64,000 nt of DNA from NCBI RefSeq assembly GCF_013394595.1, contig NZ_CP053348.1, positions 2,692,001-2,756,000 of the forward strand. The letters run 5' to 3'. The position numbers and the translations under genes were made by a program. Under the pieces are notes generated by a model. The model was not told the origin of the DNA. It worked only from the letters and a program-made list of their open reading frames with translations, and searched no databases. The stretch comes from Winogradskyella forsetii. GTDB taxonomy: Bacteria; Bacteroidota; Bacteroidia; Flavobacteriales; Flavobacteriaceae. Positions 8,805 to 17,457 of this stretch are shown piece after piece (within the stretch, counting starts at the first letter, position 1; every line of letters starts with the position of its first letter).

Positions 8805-10028
8805 CTAAGACATCAAATCAATATGGCGATCATGGTAGCCCAACAAATACAACACACCATCTAAACCAATACTCGAAATAGAACTCTGTGCATTATCCTT
8901 CACCTTTGGTTTTGCATGAAACGCAATACCTAAACCGGCCAAATTCAGCATTTGCAAATCATTGGCACCATCTCCAACTGCAATGGTTTGACTGATATCT
9001 ATCTGCATATTATCTGCCAACAGTTGTAAATATTCGGCTTTTTTCTTGCCATCGACAATGTCACCAAGATAACCGCCTGTTAATTTGCCATCTTTAATTT
9101 CCAATTGGTTGGCATAGACGTAATCGATATCTAGTTTTTTCTGCAAATAATGCCCAAAATAGGTGAAGCCACCAGAAAGAATTGCCGTTTTATAACCGTA
9201 ATAATGAAGCGTATCAATTAATCTTTTGGCACCTTTTGTAATAGGAAGGTGTTCAGCAACCTCTTGCAAAACGGATTCGCTCAAGCCTTCCAAGAGTTTC
9301 ATTCGTTGTTTAAAACTTTCATTGAAATCAATCTCACCTTGCATTGCCGATTCTGTAATGGCCTTAACTTCTGATCCTACGCCTGCACGTTCTGCCAATT
9401 CATCTATAACTTCGGTTTGAATTAGAGTAGAATCCATATCAAAGCAAACTAAACGTCGGTTACGTCTAAACATCGTGTCTTCTTGAAACGCAATATCCAC
9501 ATCCAATTCCTTGGATATTTCCATGAATTTTGTTGTAAAATCCGTTTTATCACTAATTTTTCCTCGAATAGACAGTTGAATAGAGGCTCTTGGGTACTCT
9601 TCTTTTTTTACCAACGATAAGCGTCCTGTCAATCGTTTTATGGAGTCGATGTTTAAATTCTTTTCTGAAATGATTTTAGTCACTTCGGAAATTTGTTCAG
9701 CTGCTAATTTTTCCCCTAGAATAGTAACGATATAGCGATCTTTCCCTTGTTGGTCCACCCAACTCTCATAATCTTGCAATGATATCGGTGTGAATTTGGC
9801 TTTGATTCCAAGCTCATAAGCCTTAAACAATAAATCCTTAAGAACAGCCGAGGATTTCTTGCCTTTTTTAATTTCAAACATGATTCCTAAAGACAAGGTG
9901 TCATGAATATTAGCTTGTCCGATATCCAACACTTTAGCATCGTATTCCGCTAAAACACCTGTTAAACTTGAGGTTAATCCTGGTTTATCCTGTCCTGATA
10001 TGTTTAATAAGAAAATGTCTGTTGCCAA
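8805..10028 (-). CDS. serB: Phosphoserine phosphatase with N-terminal ACT domains
   Basis: 407 aa. Dephosphorylates L-3-phosphoserine, the last step of serine synthesis. Residues 1-185 form two ACT-like regulatory domains (starting FLLNISGQDKPGLTSSL). The HAD-superfamily catalytic domain follows: motif I DMDST with nucleophile D197 and general acid D199, motif II in ILSGGFTYF, and motif III VGDGANDLQML. The double-ACT form is longer than E. coli SerB and resembles the mycobacterial/flavobacterial type, in which serine binding to the ACT domains can give feedback inhibition. Start ATG gives MATDIFLLN; a heptamer array separates it from the upstream gene. Confidence 0.95.
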   Translation of the reverse strand: MATDIFLLNISGQDKPGLTSSLTGVLAEYDAKVLDIGQANIHDTLSLGIMFEIKKGKKSSAVLKDLLFKAYELGIKAKFTPISLQDYESWVDQQGKDRYIVTILGEKLAAEQISEVTKIISEKNLNIDSIKRLTGRLSLVKKEEYPRASIQLSIRGKISDKTDFTTKFMEISKELDVDIAFQEDTMFRRNRRLVCFDMDSTLIQTEVIDELAERAGVGSEVKAITESAMQGEIDFNESFKQRMKLLEGLSESVLQEVAEHLPITKGAKRLIDTLHYYGYKTAILSGGFTYFGHYLQKKLDIDYVYANQLEIKDGKLTGGYLGDIVDGKKKAEYLQLLADNMQIDISQTIAVGDGANDLQMLNLAGLGIAFHAKPKVKDNAQSSISSIGLDGVLYLLGYHDRHIDLMS

Positions 10029-10151
10029 TTTGATTTACGATTTTTGATTTACGAATTACGATATACGATTTTTGAAGTATGATGGGATTTACGATTGTTG
10101 ATGGTTAATTTATGAACTCTGAACTCATAACTCGAAACCCTCAACTCAAAA
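10029..10151. repeat. Degenerate heptamer array upstream of serB
   Basis: About seventeen consecutive 7-bp units fill the gap between serB and the next minus-strand gene. Early units look like TTTGATT and TACGATT; after one 2-base phase slip, late units look like AACTCTG and AACTCAT. The phase continues into the stop region of the 161-aa gene. No promoter element was recognised in it. Confidence 0.8.
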
Positions 10152-10637
10152 CTACTTCACAAACCGGCTATGCCAACTTTCACTTGCAGGCACCTCCCAA
10201 TTTTCATTGAATTCTGCAATATTCGTTACGAGATTATTAAAAACAATAGTATTTTTTGAAACCGCTTTTTGTTGTGCCATTTTTTTGAAATCAATCAATG
10301 GTTTGTACGCAATAAAGTCGCCTTGCTTATAAGAGACGTTCATTTTGTCCATTAAATCCACGTTATACTGCTGTTCTAATTGTTGAATAAAATTTACCGA
10401 CGCATCAATGGAACAACCCGTCGCCTTATTGAGTTGCTGGTCTAAAGCAATAACTATAAAACGTTTATAAACCAGTTTATAACCGGCTTTTAAATCTTTT
10501 CCATGGGCTGTCCAAGCTTCAATAAAGGTATCTAATTGTGTTCTCAATTGGTCCAATTCTTCGTCTGAAAACGAACGGTTCGCTTGGTAAATCCAAACTC
10601 TGGATGCTTCTGGTAAGGTATTGAAATCGACTAGCAT
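10152..10637 (-). CDS. Conserved flavobacterial protein of unknown function
   Basis: 161 aa, soluble, no signal peptide or membrane segment. It starts MLVDFNTLPEASRVWIYQANR and carries CSIDASVNFIQQ in the middle and NWEVPASESWHSRFVK at the end. Homologues are, from memory, often labelled ABC transporter ATPase, but no Walker A, signature or Walker B motif is present here, so that label is not supported. It probably shares transcription with the two PH-domain genes upstream, 35 bp away. The family looks well conserved and cytosolic; function unknown. Confidence 0.8.
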   Translation of the reverse strand: MLVDFNTLPEASRVWIYQANRSFSDEELDQLRTQLDTFIEAWTAHGKDLKAGYKLVYKRFIVIALDQQLNKATGCSIDASVNFIQQLEQQYNVDLMDKMNVSYKQGDFIAYKPLIDFKKMAQQKAVSKNTIVFNNLVTNIAEFNENWEVPASESWHSRFVK

Positions 10638-10672
10638 AAATTTTTATAATTTCTAAAAGCAAAAATAACACA

Positions 10673-12166
10673 TTACATCCAATCTCTATCCTGAGATTCG
10701 ACCTTATATAATAAGAAATTGTAAATTTTAAAGGCCTCTTTTTCGTTGATGTACGGAATCTTTACCGATTTTGAAGCTGTATAAATGACAAGAGAGGTAA
10801 TATATATTCGTTTTTGAAAAATAGTCTGTTTTAATTTTACAGCTTGGATTTTATGAATTTCAAGAATATTGGTTGTGGTATCAATGACGCCACTTCCAAT
10901 GGTTACAAAGTCGTCGGAAATTCTATAAAACGCTTTTTTATAGGCGTAATAAACATAAAGTATCGCCAAGGGAACTAAAAGAATATTCATCCATAATAAC
11001 TCAATGCCGAATAAACCTAAAAGCATACCATTGATAACCACCAGAAAAAACAACATTTTCATTGCCGAAATTCGCATAAAATAAGGTCTTGGCTTTGCGG
11101 TTTCGCCGTCGTTAATGTAATTTTTTAAGAGTTTGTTTGTTAGATAGTTGAGCTGCTCCTTTTCTAAAGCGACAATTTTAAAATTCTTTTGCTGCTTGGC
11201 ATTTACCATGGCTTGTTTCACGGACAGGCTATGTAAATTAAAATACTGCTTTACCCGATTTGTGGTAATGACCAAATTCTGAATACGACTTGGCGTTAAG
11301 CTCAACGATACTTTATTGAAAAGCCCTTTGTTTATTTCTATCGTTTTCTGATGTTCCACAACTTCAAGATTAAAGTTGATGATAAAGGTTTTTACGACTG
11401 AAAATAAAAACGAAATGAATACAACAGCAATAATAATCACTACGTTAGTCACTAACAGATTAAAAAATGTATCCTCATCGAGTCTTACAAGATCTGCAAT
11501 GTGATCTTCCACTTTTATAGTTTCTGAATACTGTTCAAATTCACTATAGAGTCCGAAAACAAACGCAAAAATTATTAGAAAACTTTTAAAATGATTTTCA
11601 GACAAACCTTCTAACAATAGGCGTTTTGGTGTGACTTTAAAAAATATGTTCTTTTCTTCAATGTCTTCTATCTGCGTATTGTCAACCGTTGATTTATGGA
11701 ATAGCTTCTTTTTTAACAGTAAAGCGGTTGGCTTATCTAAGGCGCTGATTTCAATTTCAGATTTTTTATCGCCTGCCGTTTCTATTTTTACGGAAACTAC
11801 GTCTATAACTTGCTGTAAAAAATTTTGTTTGATATAAACATTCTGAATTTTTGACTTCGGAATGATGGTATTATCTTTATTAATGATCCCTGTCGCTAAA
11901 TGAAAATCGTCTTTACTCAAATGAAATTTGAAATTCAAGAATTTTAGTATGGCAATCACCAAAATAATGAGCAATACAGCGATTAATGCTAAAACCATCA
12001 TCGTTGGTGTCACGTTTCCAATGGATTTGCTCTTCATTATGGAAATTCCAAAAGCAATAAAAAGCACAAAGAACTTTTTAAAAAACGTCACGGCATTAAA
12101 CGCGAAAATGATAATAATGCCTTTAGAAGATTGCCTTTGTGGTTGTGAGAAATCAGTTGCTTCCAT
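10673..12166 (-). CDS. Bacterial PH-domain (YdbT-like) membrane protein
   Basis: 497 aa with paired transmembrane helices near residues 25-75, 190-250 and 365-400, alternating with cytoplasmic bPH2 domains; three PH-like blocks are recognisable from the recurring pattern ATGIINKDNTIIPKSKIQNV, VSLSLTPSRIQNLVI and TTNILEIHKIQAVKLKQ. This matches the YdbT family. Its start overlaps the end of the next gene by 14 bp, so the two are translationally coupled, as in ydbS-ydbT pairs. In Bacillus these pairs are linked to resistance to other bacteria's toxins and membrane stress; that role here is inference. Confidence 0.88.
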   Translation of the reverse strand: MEATDFSQPQRQSSKGIIIIFAFNAVTFFKKFFVLFIAFGISIMKSKSIGNVTPTMMVLALIAVLLIILVIAILKFLNFKFHLSKDDFHLATGIINKDNTIIPKSKIQNVYIKQNFLQQVIDVVSVKIETAGDKKSEIEISALDKPTALLLKKKLFHKSTVDNTQIEDIEEKNIFFKVTPKRLLLEGLSENHFKSFLIIFAFVFGLYSEFEQYSETIKVEDHIADLVRLDEDTFFNLLVTNVVIIIAVVFISFLFSVVKTFIINFNLEVVEHQKTIEINKGLFNKVSLSLTPSRIQNLVITTNRVKQYFNLHSLSVKQAMVNAKQQKNFKIVALEKEQLNYLTNKLLKNYINDGETAKPRPYFMRISAMKMLFFLVVINGMLLGLFGIELLWMNILLVPLAILYVYYAYKKAFYRISDDFVTIGSGVIDTTTNILEIHKIQAVKLKQTIFQKRIYITSLVIYTASKSVKIPYINEKEAFKIYNFLLYKVESQDRDWM

Positions 12167-12674
12167 TAACCTTATTGCTAATGATTTCCTTAATTTGCTT
12201 AGCTTCGAGATGCGGCAACCCTTTGATGCTTAAATCGCTTCCTGATTCTCCTGCTGTAAAAATTTTCAGTGTTGCCAACCCGAAATGTCGTGCCAACCAA
12301 CTTCGGGATTCTTCCACATGCTGAATCCTGGACATCGGCACTGTAGTTACGGAATGGACAATTAAACCTTTGGAATACACCACATCATGCTCTCGGATGG
12401 CATATTTCCGTTTTCTAAAAGCTAAAAAACTAATGATGAAATTTACAACACAAAATCCTAAGACTAAGGCAAGCATATAGCCTAAATTCAGCTGTACCTC
12501 CTCTTCCTTTTCGATAAAATAGCGTACTCCAAAAACCAAACCTATTAAAATAGCATAAAGCGCCAATTGATTCAATATTATAATTTTGAAATAGGATTTT
12601 GAAATGGATTTTAAATCAAGATCTTCAACTTTTGGTAAGCTTTCGGTGTGTAGTTCTAGATTGGTGAAGTTCAT
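12153..12674 (-). CDS. Bacterial PH-domain (YdbS-like) membrane protein
   Basis: 173 aa. Two adjacent transmembrane helices at about 30-85 are followed by one bPH2 domain containing SVTTVPMSRIQHVEESRSWLARHFGLATLKIFTAG in overlapping segments, the classical YdbS pattern (VPMSRIQHVE). Its last 14 bases overlap the 497-aa YdbT-like gene, supporting a two-component membrane complex. It is the first gene of a minus-strand unit that probably extends to the 161-aa gene. No regulatory element was recognised in its 295-bp upstream gap. Confidence 0.88.
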   Translation of the reverse strand: MNFTNLELHTESLPKVEDLDLKSISKSYFKIIILNQLALYAILIGLVFGVRYFIEKEEEVQLNLGYMLALVLGFCVVNFIISFLAFRKRKYAIREHDVVYSKGLIVHSVTTVPMSRIQHVEESRSWLARHFGLATLKIFTAGESGSDLSIKGLPHLEAKQIKEIISNKVNGSN

Positions 12675-12803
12675 TGGTTGTTTTGATTAGGTGTTTGACT
12701 ATTTTTTCGACACTCCCGAAGCGTCGGAATCACGGATTAGCTCTAATCTGGAAGAAATTCGATACGCTTTCTCATTGGACCACTTTTCATTTTAAAATTT
12801 TCC

Positions 12804-12835
12804 AGTCCTTTCAGATTTTAAAACCAGAAAGGTCT
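12804..12835. repeat. Degenerate hairpin related to the element at 33344
   Basis: Two 16-bp arms (left begins AGTCCTTTCAG, right ends GAAAGGTCT) pair at 13 of 16 positions. The arms closely resemble the 33344-33376 hairpin, so this looks like a decayed member of the same dispersed family. The 12675-12969 gap shows nothing else I can name. Confidence 0.5.
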
Positions 12836-12969
12836 CTGTCTCAAAATAACATGTTTACCATCCGAATTACAACCCTAATACCATTCGCTCGGTAGCTTCA
12901 AAACAAAATTATTTTATTTTTCACTAATTCTCAAGTTGACAGTCCAAACTAAGTACAGATTGTAAATAA

Positions 12970-13752
12970 TTAGGCATCAGCAATCAGCTCCGCAATATCC
13001 AAAACTTTAATATCTGCTTCTTTTTCTTTAAACTTAACACCATCGGTCATCATGGTATTGCAATATGGACAGCCTGTAGCGATGATTTGTGGTTGCGTCT
13101 CTAGTGCGTCTTCAGTTCTAAGCACATTGACTTCCTTATCACCTGGTTCTGCATCCTTAAACATCTGTGCGCCTCCTGCACCACAACATAAAGCTGTGCT
13201 TTTGTGGCGTTTCATTTCAACAAGCGTTGCATTGGTTTTTTTGAGCACATCCCTTGGCGCATCATACACACCATTACCCCTACCTAAATAACAGGGATCA
13301 TGAAATGTGATACGTTTTCCTTTATAGGTGTTTCCTTCTAGCTTTAAACGACCAGAGCTTAACAAATCTTTTATAAACTGGGTGTGGTGAATCACTTCAT
13401 AATTGCCACCAAGACCTGGATATTCATTCTTAATACAATTATAAGAATGTGGATCGCAAGTCACAATACGTTTGACTTCGTAACCATTGAGTACCTCAAT
13501 ATTCATAACGGCTTGCATCTGAAATAAGAACTCATTGCCAGCGCGTTTTGCCACATCGCCTGTATTGCTTTCTTCTGTTCCCAAAACGGCAAAATTGACA
13601 TTTGCTTTGTTTAGAATTTTTACGAAAGCTCTCGTGATTTTCTTTGCTCTATCATCATAACTACCAGCAGAGCCCACCCAAAATAAAATTTCCGGTTGTT
13701 TGCCTTCTGCCATCATTTCTGCCATGGTTGGCACTTTTAGTTGCTCGCTCAT
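12970..13752 (-). CDS. CCG-domain (Fe-S)-binding oxidoreductase subunit (HdrB/GlpC/LutA-like)
   Basis: 260 aa with two cysteine-rich CCG domains: first ending CDPHSYNCIKNEYPGLG, second with HDPCYLGRGNGVYD, CCGAGGAQMF and ATGCPYCNTMM. CCG domains bind unusual Fe-S clusters in heterodisulfide reductase B, GlpC and LutA/LutE proteins. It lies just downstream of the membrane Fe-S gene and probably forms one electron-transfer complex with it. The physiological substrate is not evident. A 7-copy octamer array lies about 24 bp upstream of the start codon and could alter leader length. Confidence 0.9.
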   Translation of the reverse strand: MSEQLKVPTMAEMMAEGKQPEILFWVGSAGSYDDRAKKITRAFVKILNKANVNFAVLGTEESNTGDVAKRAGNEFLFQMQAVMNIEVLNGYEVKRIVTCDPHSYNCIKNEYPGLGGNYEVIHHTQFIKDLLSSGRLKLEGNTYKGKRITFHDPCYLGRGNGVYDAPRDVLKKTNATLVEMKRHKSTALCCGAGGAQMFKDAEPGDKEVNVLRTEDALETQPQIIATGCPYCNTMMTDGVKFKEKEADIKVLDIAELIADA

Positions 13753-13775
13753 TTTGTTATGTTTATAGGTTTATT

Positions 13776-13845
13776 GGGTTATGGGTTTATGGGTTTATGG
13801 GTTTATGGGTTTATGGGTTTATGGGTTTATGGGTTTATGGGTTTT
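13776..13845. repeat. Octamer tandem repeat (GGGTTTAT) upstream of the CCG-domain gene
   Basis: Seven perfect head-to-tail copies of GGGTTTAT at 13783-13838, flanked by an imperfect copy on each side (GGGTTAT and GGGTTTT). It lies in the 187-bp gap between two co-directional genes of the same likely operon. The remainder of the gap to 13934 contains partly 8-phased TAAACT-like motifs. Perfect identity of the units suggests recent slippage and possible length variation between strains. Confidence 0.95.
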
Positions 13846-13939
13846 AGTTTAAAACTACCCTTAATCTATTTTAGCTCTCTAAACTTTTAAACGTTTTCTT
13901 AAACTAATAAACTATTTTTCAACTCATAAACTCCACTTC

Positions 13940-15253
13940 TTATTCATCCTTCCATTTCAAACGGTCCATTTGGTTATAAGGCCAAGGTGCTCCGTTGTTT
14001 TCTATGTTGGTCATCATGTTATTCAGTTCCATTGGTGCGGCACTTTGCTCCATCACTAAATAACGACGCATATCCATAATAATAGATAGCGGATCAATAC
14101 TTACAGGACAAGCTTCTACACATGCATTACAGGTGGTACAAGCCCAAAGTTCTTCGTTTGTAATATAGTCGCCTAAAAGTTGTTTGCCATCATCCTTGAA
14201 TTCACCGTTGTTGGCATCGATATTTTTTCCGACCTCTTCCAATCGATCTCGTGTATCCATCATTATTTTACGAGGCGATAATTTCTTTCCTGTTAAATTC
14301 GCAGGACATTCACTTGTACAACGACCACATTCAGTACAGGTATAAGCACTTAGCAATTGCACTTGAGACAAGTCCATCACATCACTGGCACCAAACTTTG
14401 CTGGCACTTCATCTTCTTCAGTCTCCGCAGGTGCCGCATAAGGATCCGCATCTGGATCCATCATTAATTTCACTTCAGCTGTAACAGCATCAAGATTATT
14501 GAATTTTCCTTTTGGTACCACTTTTCCATAATACACATTTGGGAATGCCAAAAGAATATGTAAATGTTTTGAGAAGTACAAATAATTCAAGAACACAAGA
14601 ATACCAACAATATGTAACCACCAAGCGGTTCTTTCAATAGTGAACAGTGTGCCTTCTGAAAAGCCTTCAAACCAAGGTGCTATAAATTGTGAAATCACAT
14701 TACCTGCCTCCATATTTTGAAATGACGTATCGGTTGCGTTCATCACTAAAAACAAAATCATGAGCACCACTTCAAAATAAAGAATAATATTTCCATCGCT
14801 TTTTGGCCAGCCTTTTAAATCTGAACCCATGAAGCGTCTAATTTTAATGATATTTCTACGAATCCAAAATATAATTACCGACACCAAAACCAAAAGCGCC
14901 AATATTTCAAACGATCCAATTAAGAAACCATATACGGATTCTGGTAATATGGACAGACCTATGCGATGCGTCCCAAAGATACCATCGATAATAATTTCCA
15001 AGACTTCAATATTGATAATCACGAAGCCGACATAAACAATGACATGAAGAAAACCAGAAACCGGTCGTTTCACCATTTTGCTCTGTCCCAAAGCAATATT
15101 CACGACGTTTTTCCAACGTTCTGAAGTATGATCACTTGCATCAACTTTATGACCTAACTTAATGTTACGGATTAGCTTTTTTACATTTTTAGCAAAATAA
15201 CTGATACCAGCGACTAAAACTATAGCAAAAATGATATTTGGTAAATATTCCAT
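13940..15253 (-). CDS. Membrane 4Fe-4S ferredoxin/NarI-like oxidoreductase
   Basis: 437 aa. The N-terminal half has about five transmembrane helices (first IIFAIVLVAGISYFA) in a nitrate-reductase gamma-like arrangement with several histidines that could hold heme b. The C-terminal half is a double-cluster ferredoxin, CTECGRCTSECP and CTTCNACVEACP. This is the architecture of HdrE/HdrD-like or GlpC-associated quinone-linked reductases. It precedes the CCG-domain gene on the minus strand and follows the MCE gene by 12 bp, a run I recall as conserved in Flavobacteriia. The electron donor and acceptor are unknown. Confidence 0.9.
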   Translation of the reverse strand: MEYLPNIIFAIVLVAGISYFAKNVKKLIRNIKLGHKVDASDHTSERWKNVVNIALGQSKMVKRPVSGFLHVIVYVGFVIINIEVLEIIIDGIFGTHRIGLSILPESVYGFLIGSFEILALLVLVSVIIFWIRRNIIKIRRFMGSDLKGWPKSDGNIILYFEVVLMILFLVMNATDTSFQNMEAGNVISQFIAPWFEGFSEGTLFTIERTAWWLHIVGILVFLNYLYFSKHLHILLAFPNVYYGKVVPKGKFNNLDAVTAEVKLMMDPDADPYAAPAETEEDEVPAKFGASDVMDLSQVQLLSAYTCTECGRCTSECPANLTGKKLSPRKIMMDTRDRLEEVGKNIDANNGEFKDDGKQLLGDYITNEELWACTTCNACVEACPVSIDPLSIIMDMRRYLVMEQSAAPMELNNMMTNIENNGAPWPYNQMDRLKWKDE

Positions 15254-15265
15254 GGTTGGAGGGCT

Positions 15266-16213
15266 CTAGTTGTTATTTAATTCCTCTTGGGTTGGTTCCT
15301 CATAAGGAATCTCCCTTTTAGACAAAATACGTCTATAACGTGCAGGATGCAGCTTAATATCCAATAATAAAAGCTCTAATTCTTTTGAAGCATTTTCTAA
15401 ATTATCATATAGGGATTCGTCTTTCAATAATTTACCGATAGACCCCTCTCCTGCTTCTAAACCAGATGCCAATTGATTGAATTTTAGAATCATCTCGTCA
15501 AGATTCTTAACGGTATTGGCTAGATCAGCTTCGTTTAAACCTTTGACTAAAATTGATAACTCTGCAGCTGTTTTATCAAAGTTTTCTAATAATGAGGCAA
15601 TTTTTTCATCATTTTTACTAATTAAATTATTAGCGGCAAATGCAACACCCTGAAAAGATCTTAAAGTCGTATTCAACTCTGCAATAGTCTTTTTTAAACC
15701 ATCTTCAGAATCATCGACAACTAAGGTATTCAAACTATTCACTAAAGTGTCTGCAGATTTAAGCGTTGTGCCCAATCCTTCACTTAAACCAGAGAAATCC
15801 TCTCCCAATGACGATATAACACCTTCCTTGACTTCGGACTTAATATAATCTCCTGGTTGCGCCATATTACCATCTGCAGCATCAATAATTGCCAATGCAC
15901 TACCTCCCATTAAGCCAGTTTGGTAAAGCCTAACTATACTGTTTTTTGAAAAATTTAGCTCGGGAGTTACCGAAAAAGATACTAAGGTCTTACCGGTATC
16001 AAAATCGTATTTGATCTCTTCTATCTTTCCAATCTTGTTACCTTTAATAGTCACTGGAGAGGATTCCGTTAAACCGTTATAATCAAATTCCGTATAAAAC
16101 GTATTTGAGCTTGTAAATATATCTTCGCCTTTTAAATAGGTAAATAAAAATATAAAAAGGGCGATACCAGATAAGACTAGTATTGCGGTTTTAATTTCTC
16201 TTGAAATTTTCAA
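15266..16213 (-). CDS. MCE/MlaD-family phospholipid transport protein
   Basis: 315 aa. An N-terminal transmembrane helix (residues 9-26) is followed by one MCE domain at about 37-115, including the glycine-rich loop in VRLYQTGLMGGSALAIID, and then a long helical, coiled-coil-like tail. MCE proteins form hexameric rings that carry lipids between inner and outer membranes. The matching MlaE/MlaF permease and ATPase genes are not in the window. The neighbours (amidase upstream, lptD divergent) fit an envelope-maintenance role. Confidence 0.92.
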   Translation of the reverse strand: MKISREIKTAILVLSGIALFIFLFTYLKGEDIFTSSNTFYTEFDYNGLTESSPVTIKGNKIGKIEEIKYDFDTGKTLVSFSVTPELNFSKNSIVRLYQTGLMGGSALAIIDAADGNMAQPGDYIKSEVKEGVISSLGEDFSGLSEGLGTTLKSADTLVNSLNTLVVDDSEDGLKKTIAELNTTLRSFQGVAFAANNLISKNDEKIASLLENFDKTAAELSILVKGLNEADLANTVKNLDEMILKFNQLASGLEAGEGSIGKLLKDESLYDNLENASKELELLLLDIKLHPARYRRILSKREIPYEEPTQEELNNN

Positions 16214-16235
16214 TGGGCTTATTTTTGATTTGAAA

Positions 16236-16243
16236 CAAAATTA
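16236..16243 (-). promoter_or_regulatory. Candidate TAnnTTTG -7 element for the MCE gene
   Basis: TAATTTTG on the minus strand, 23 bp before the start codon. It matches the Bacteroidota -7 consensus; no good -33 TTG was seen, so it is a weak prediction. Confidence 0.35.
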
Positions 16244-16267
16244 GGAATAAATATATTAATAAAATTT

Positions 16268-17386
16268 TTAATCTGAATCAGAATTCAAAGCTTCGGACAT
16301 ACTTATTCTTTTGTCCCCTTTGTAAGCCACAATAAACGCACCCGAATACGCTTTTCTAGCTTCCTCTTGAAGTCGTATTATTTCGTTATAATCTGAAGTT
16401 TTTCCACTAAAGTATTTATAAACTTTACCTGTGTAATCCCTTGTTATATCTGAAAGGCCTTTAAAATTATAGGGTTTAGGTTCCAAGTCCCTGGAGCTGG
16501 CTGCAATTTGGACCTTAAAGGTCACACCTTCTATAATTCTAGGCGGATCTTCGGCTTCGATGTCTAACTTGATTTCTGGAGTAGCACCAATGATATGACT
16601 TCCAACATTCAAATCCAATTCTTTCTTATAATCTAAAATCGCCGTTTTTATAGCGGTTGCCATTTTAGATTGTCCAGCTGTAGTATTGAGATAACTACCT
16701 TCACTTTTATTGGTCAAAAAACCAACTTCAACCAAAACACTAGGCATATAAGTGTTTCTAATGACCAATAAACTCGCTTGTTTTAATCCTCGACTCTTAC
16801 GTTTGGCTTTACTTATAAAATTATCTTCTATTTTTCGTGCTAAAACAATACTTTGCTCCACATATACTTCTTGTTCAATACCAATGGCTATTGTAGATTC
16901 TGGCGAACTCGGGTCAAAACCTTCATAATTCTCCTTATAATTATCCTCTAAGAAAATCACTTCATTTTCACGTTTTGCCACATCAAAGTTACGGCCTGTA
17001 TTCTTTTCCCCTAAGACAAAAGTTTCTGTTCCGCTGGCTTGTGAGCTATGCGCATTGCAATGGATGGACACAAATAAATCAGCATCTGCTTTATTGGCAA
17101 TATTGGCACGTTCGTGCAACTCAATAAAAACATCAGTCTTGCGTGTGTAAATGACTTTAATGTCTGGATTTTTAGCAAGTTCCTTACCCACTTCCAAAGT
17201 TACTTTAAGTGCTATATTTTTTTCGCTATGGCCATTGCCAATATTTCCGGAATCATGACCGCCATGACCAGCATCCAAGACCACAACAAACTTATCATCT
17301 TGCGCACTTAAAGGTGCATAAGATGTTAAAGTACTTATAAATAAAAGAATGAGTAATACTATTATGGGTTTTTGTGTCGTTTGCAT
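16268..17386 (-). CDS. Exported N-acetylmuramoyl-L-alanine amidase (Amidase_3) with SPOR-like C-terminus
   Basis: 372 aa with a signal peptide (LLILLFISTLTSYAPLSAQ). Zinc amidase domain at about 33-245: VVLDAGHGGHDSG supplies the first His, HSEKN the Glu ligand, SIHCNAH the second His, and VEVGFLTN the catalytic Glu. It cleaves the amide between MurNAc and the stem peptide. Residues about 290-365 (FKVQIAASSRDLEPKPYNF) look like a SPOR peptidoglycan-binding domain. It starts 71 bp from the divergent lptD gene and heads the run into the MCE and Fe-S genes. Confidence 0.93.
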   Translation of the reverse strand: MQTTQKPIIVLLILLFISTLTSYAPLSAQDDKFVVVLDAGHGGHDSGNIGNGHSEKNIALKVTLEVGKELAKNPDIKVIYTRKTDVFIELHERANIANKADADLFVSIHCNAHSSQASGTETFVLGEKNTGRNFDVAKRENEVIFLEDNYKENYEGFDPSSPESTIAIGIEQEVYVEQSIVLARKIEDNFISKAKRKSRGLKQASLLVIRNTYMPSVLVEVGFLTNKSEGSYLNTTAGQSKMATAIKTAILDYKKELDLNVGSHIIGATPEIKLDIEAEDPPRIIEGVTFKVQIAASSRDLEPKPYNFKGLSDITRDYTGKVYKYFSGKTSDYNEIIRLQEEARKAYSGAFIVAYKGDKRISMSEALNSDSD

Positions 17387-17457
17387 ATTTAATTTAACGG
17401 TTTATAAACTCGGTTTATTACACTGTACTCAACGAAAGAACAGTATTTTTTAACTTT

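Noticed and set aside
10152..10637. ABC transporter ATPase label
   Set aside because: No Walker A, signature or Walker B sequence is present.
13644..13847. Frame repeating GLWVYGFM
   Set aside because: It is only the translation of the GGGTTTAT octamer array overlapping the CCG-domain gene.
17101..17120. TGGCACGTTCGTGCAA as a sigma-54 site
   Set aside because: It lies inside the amidase coding region, antisense, and the TTG is out of register.
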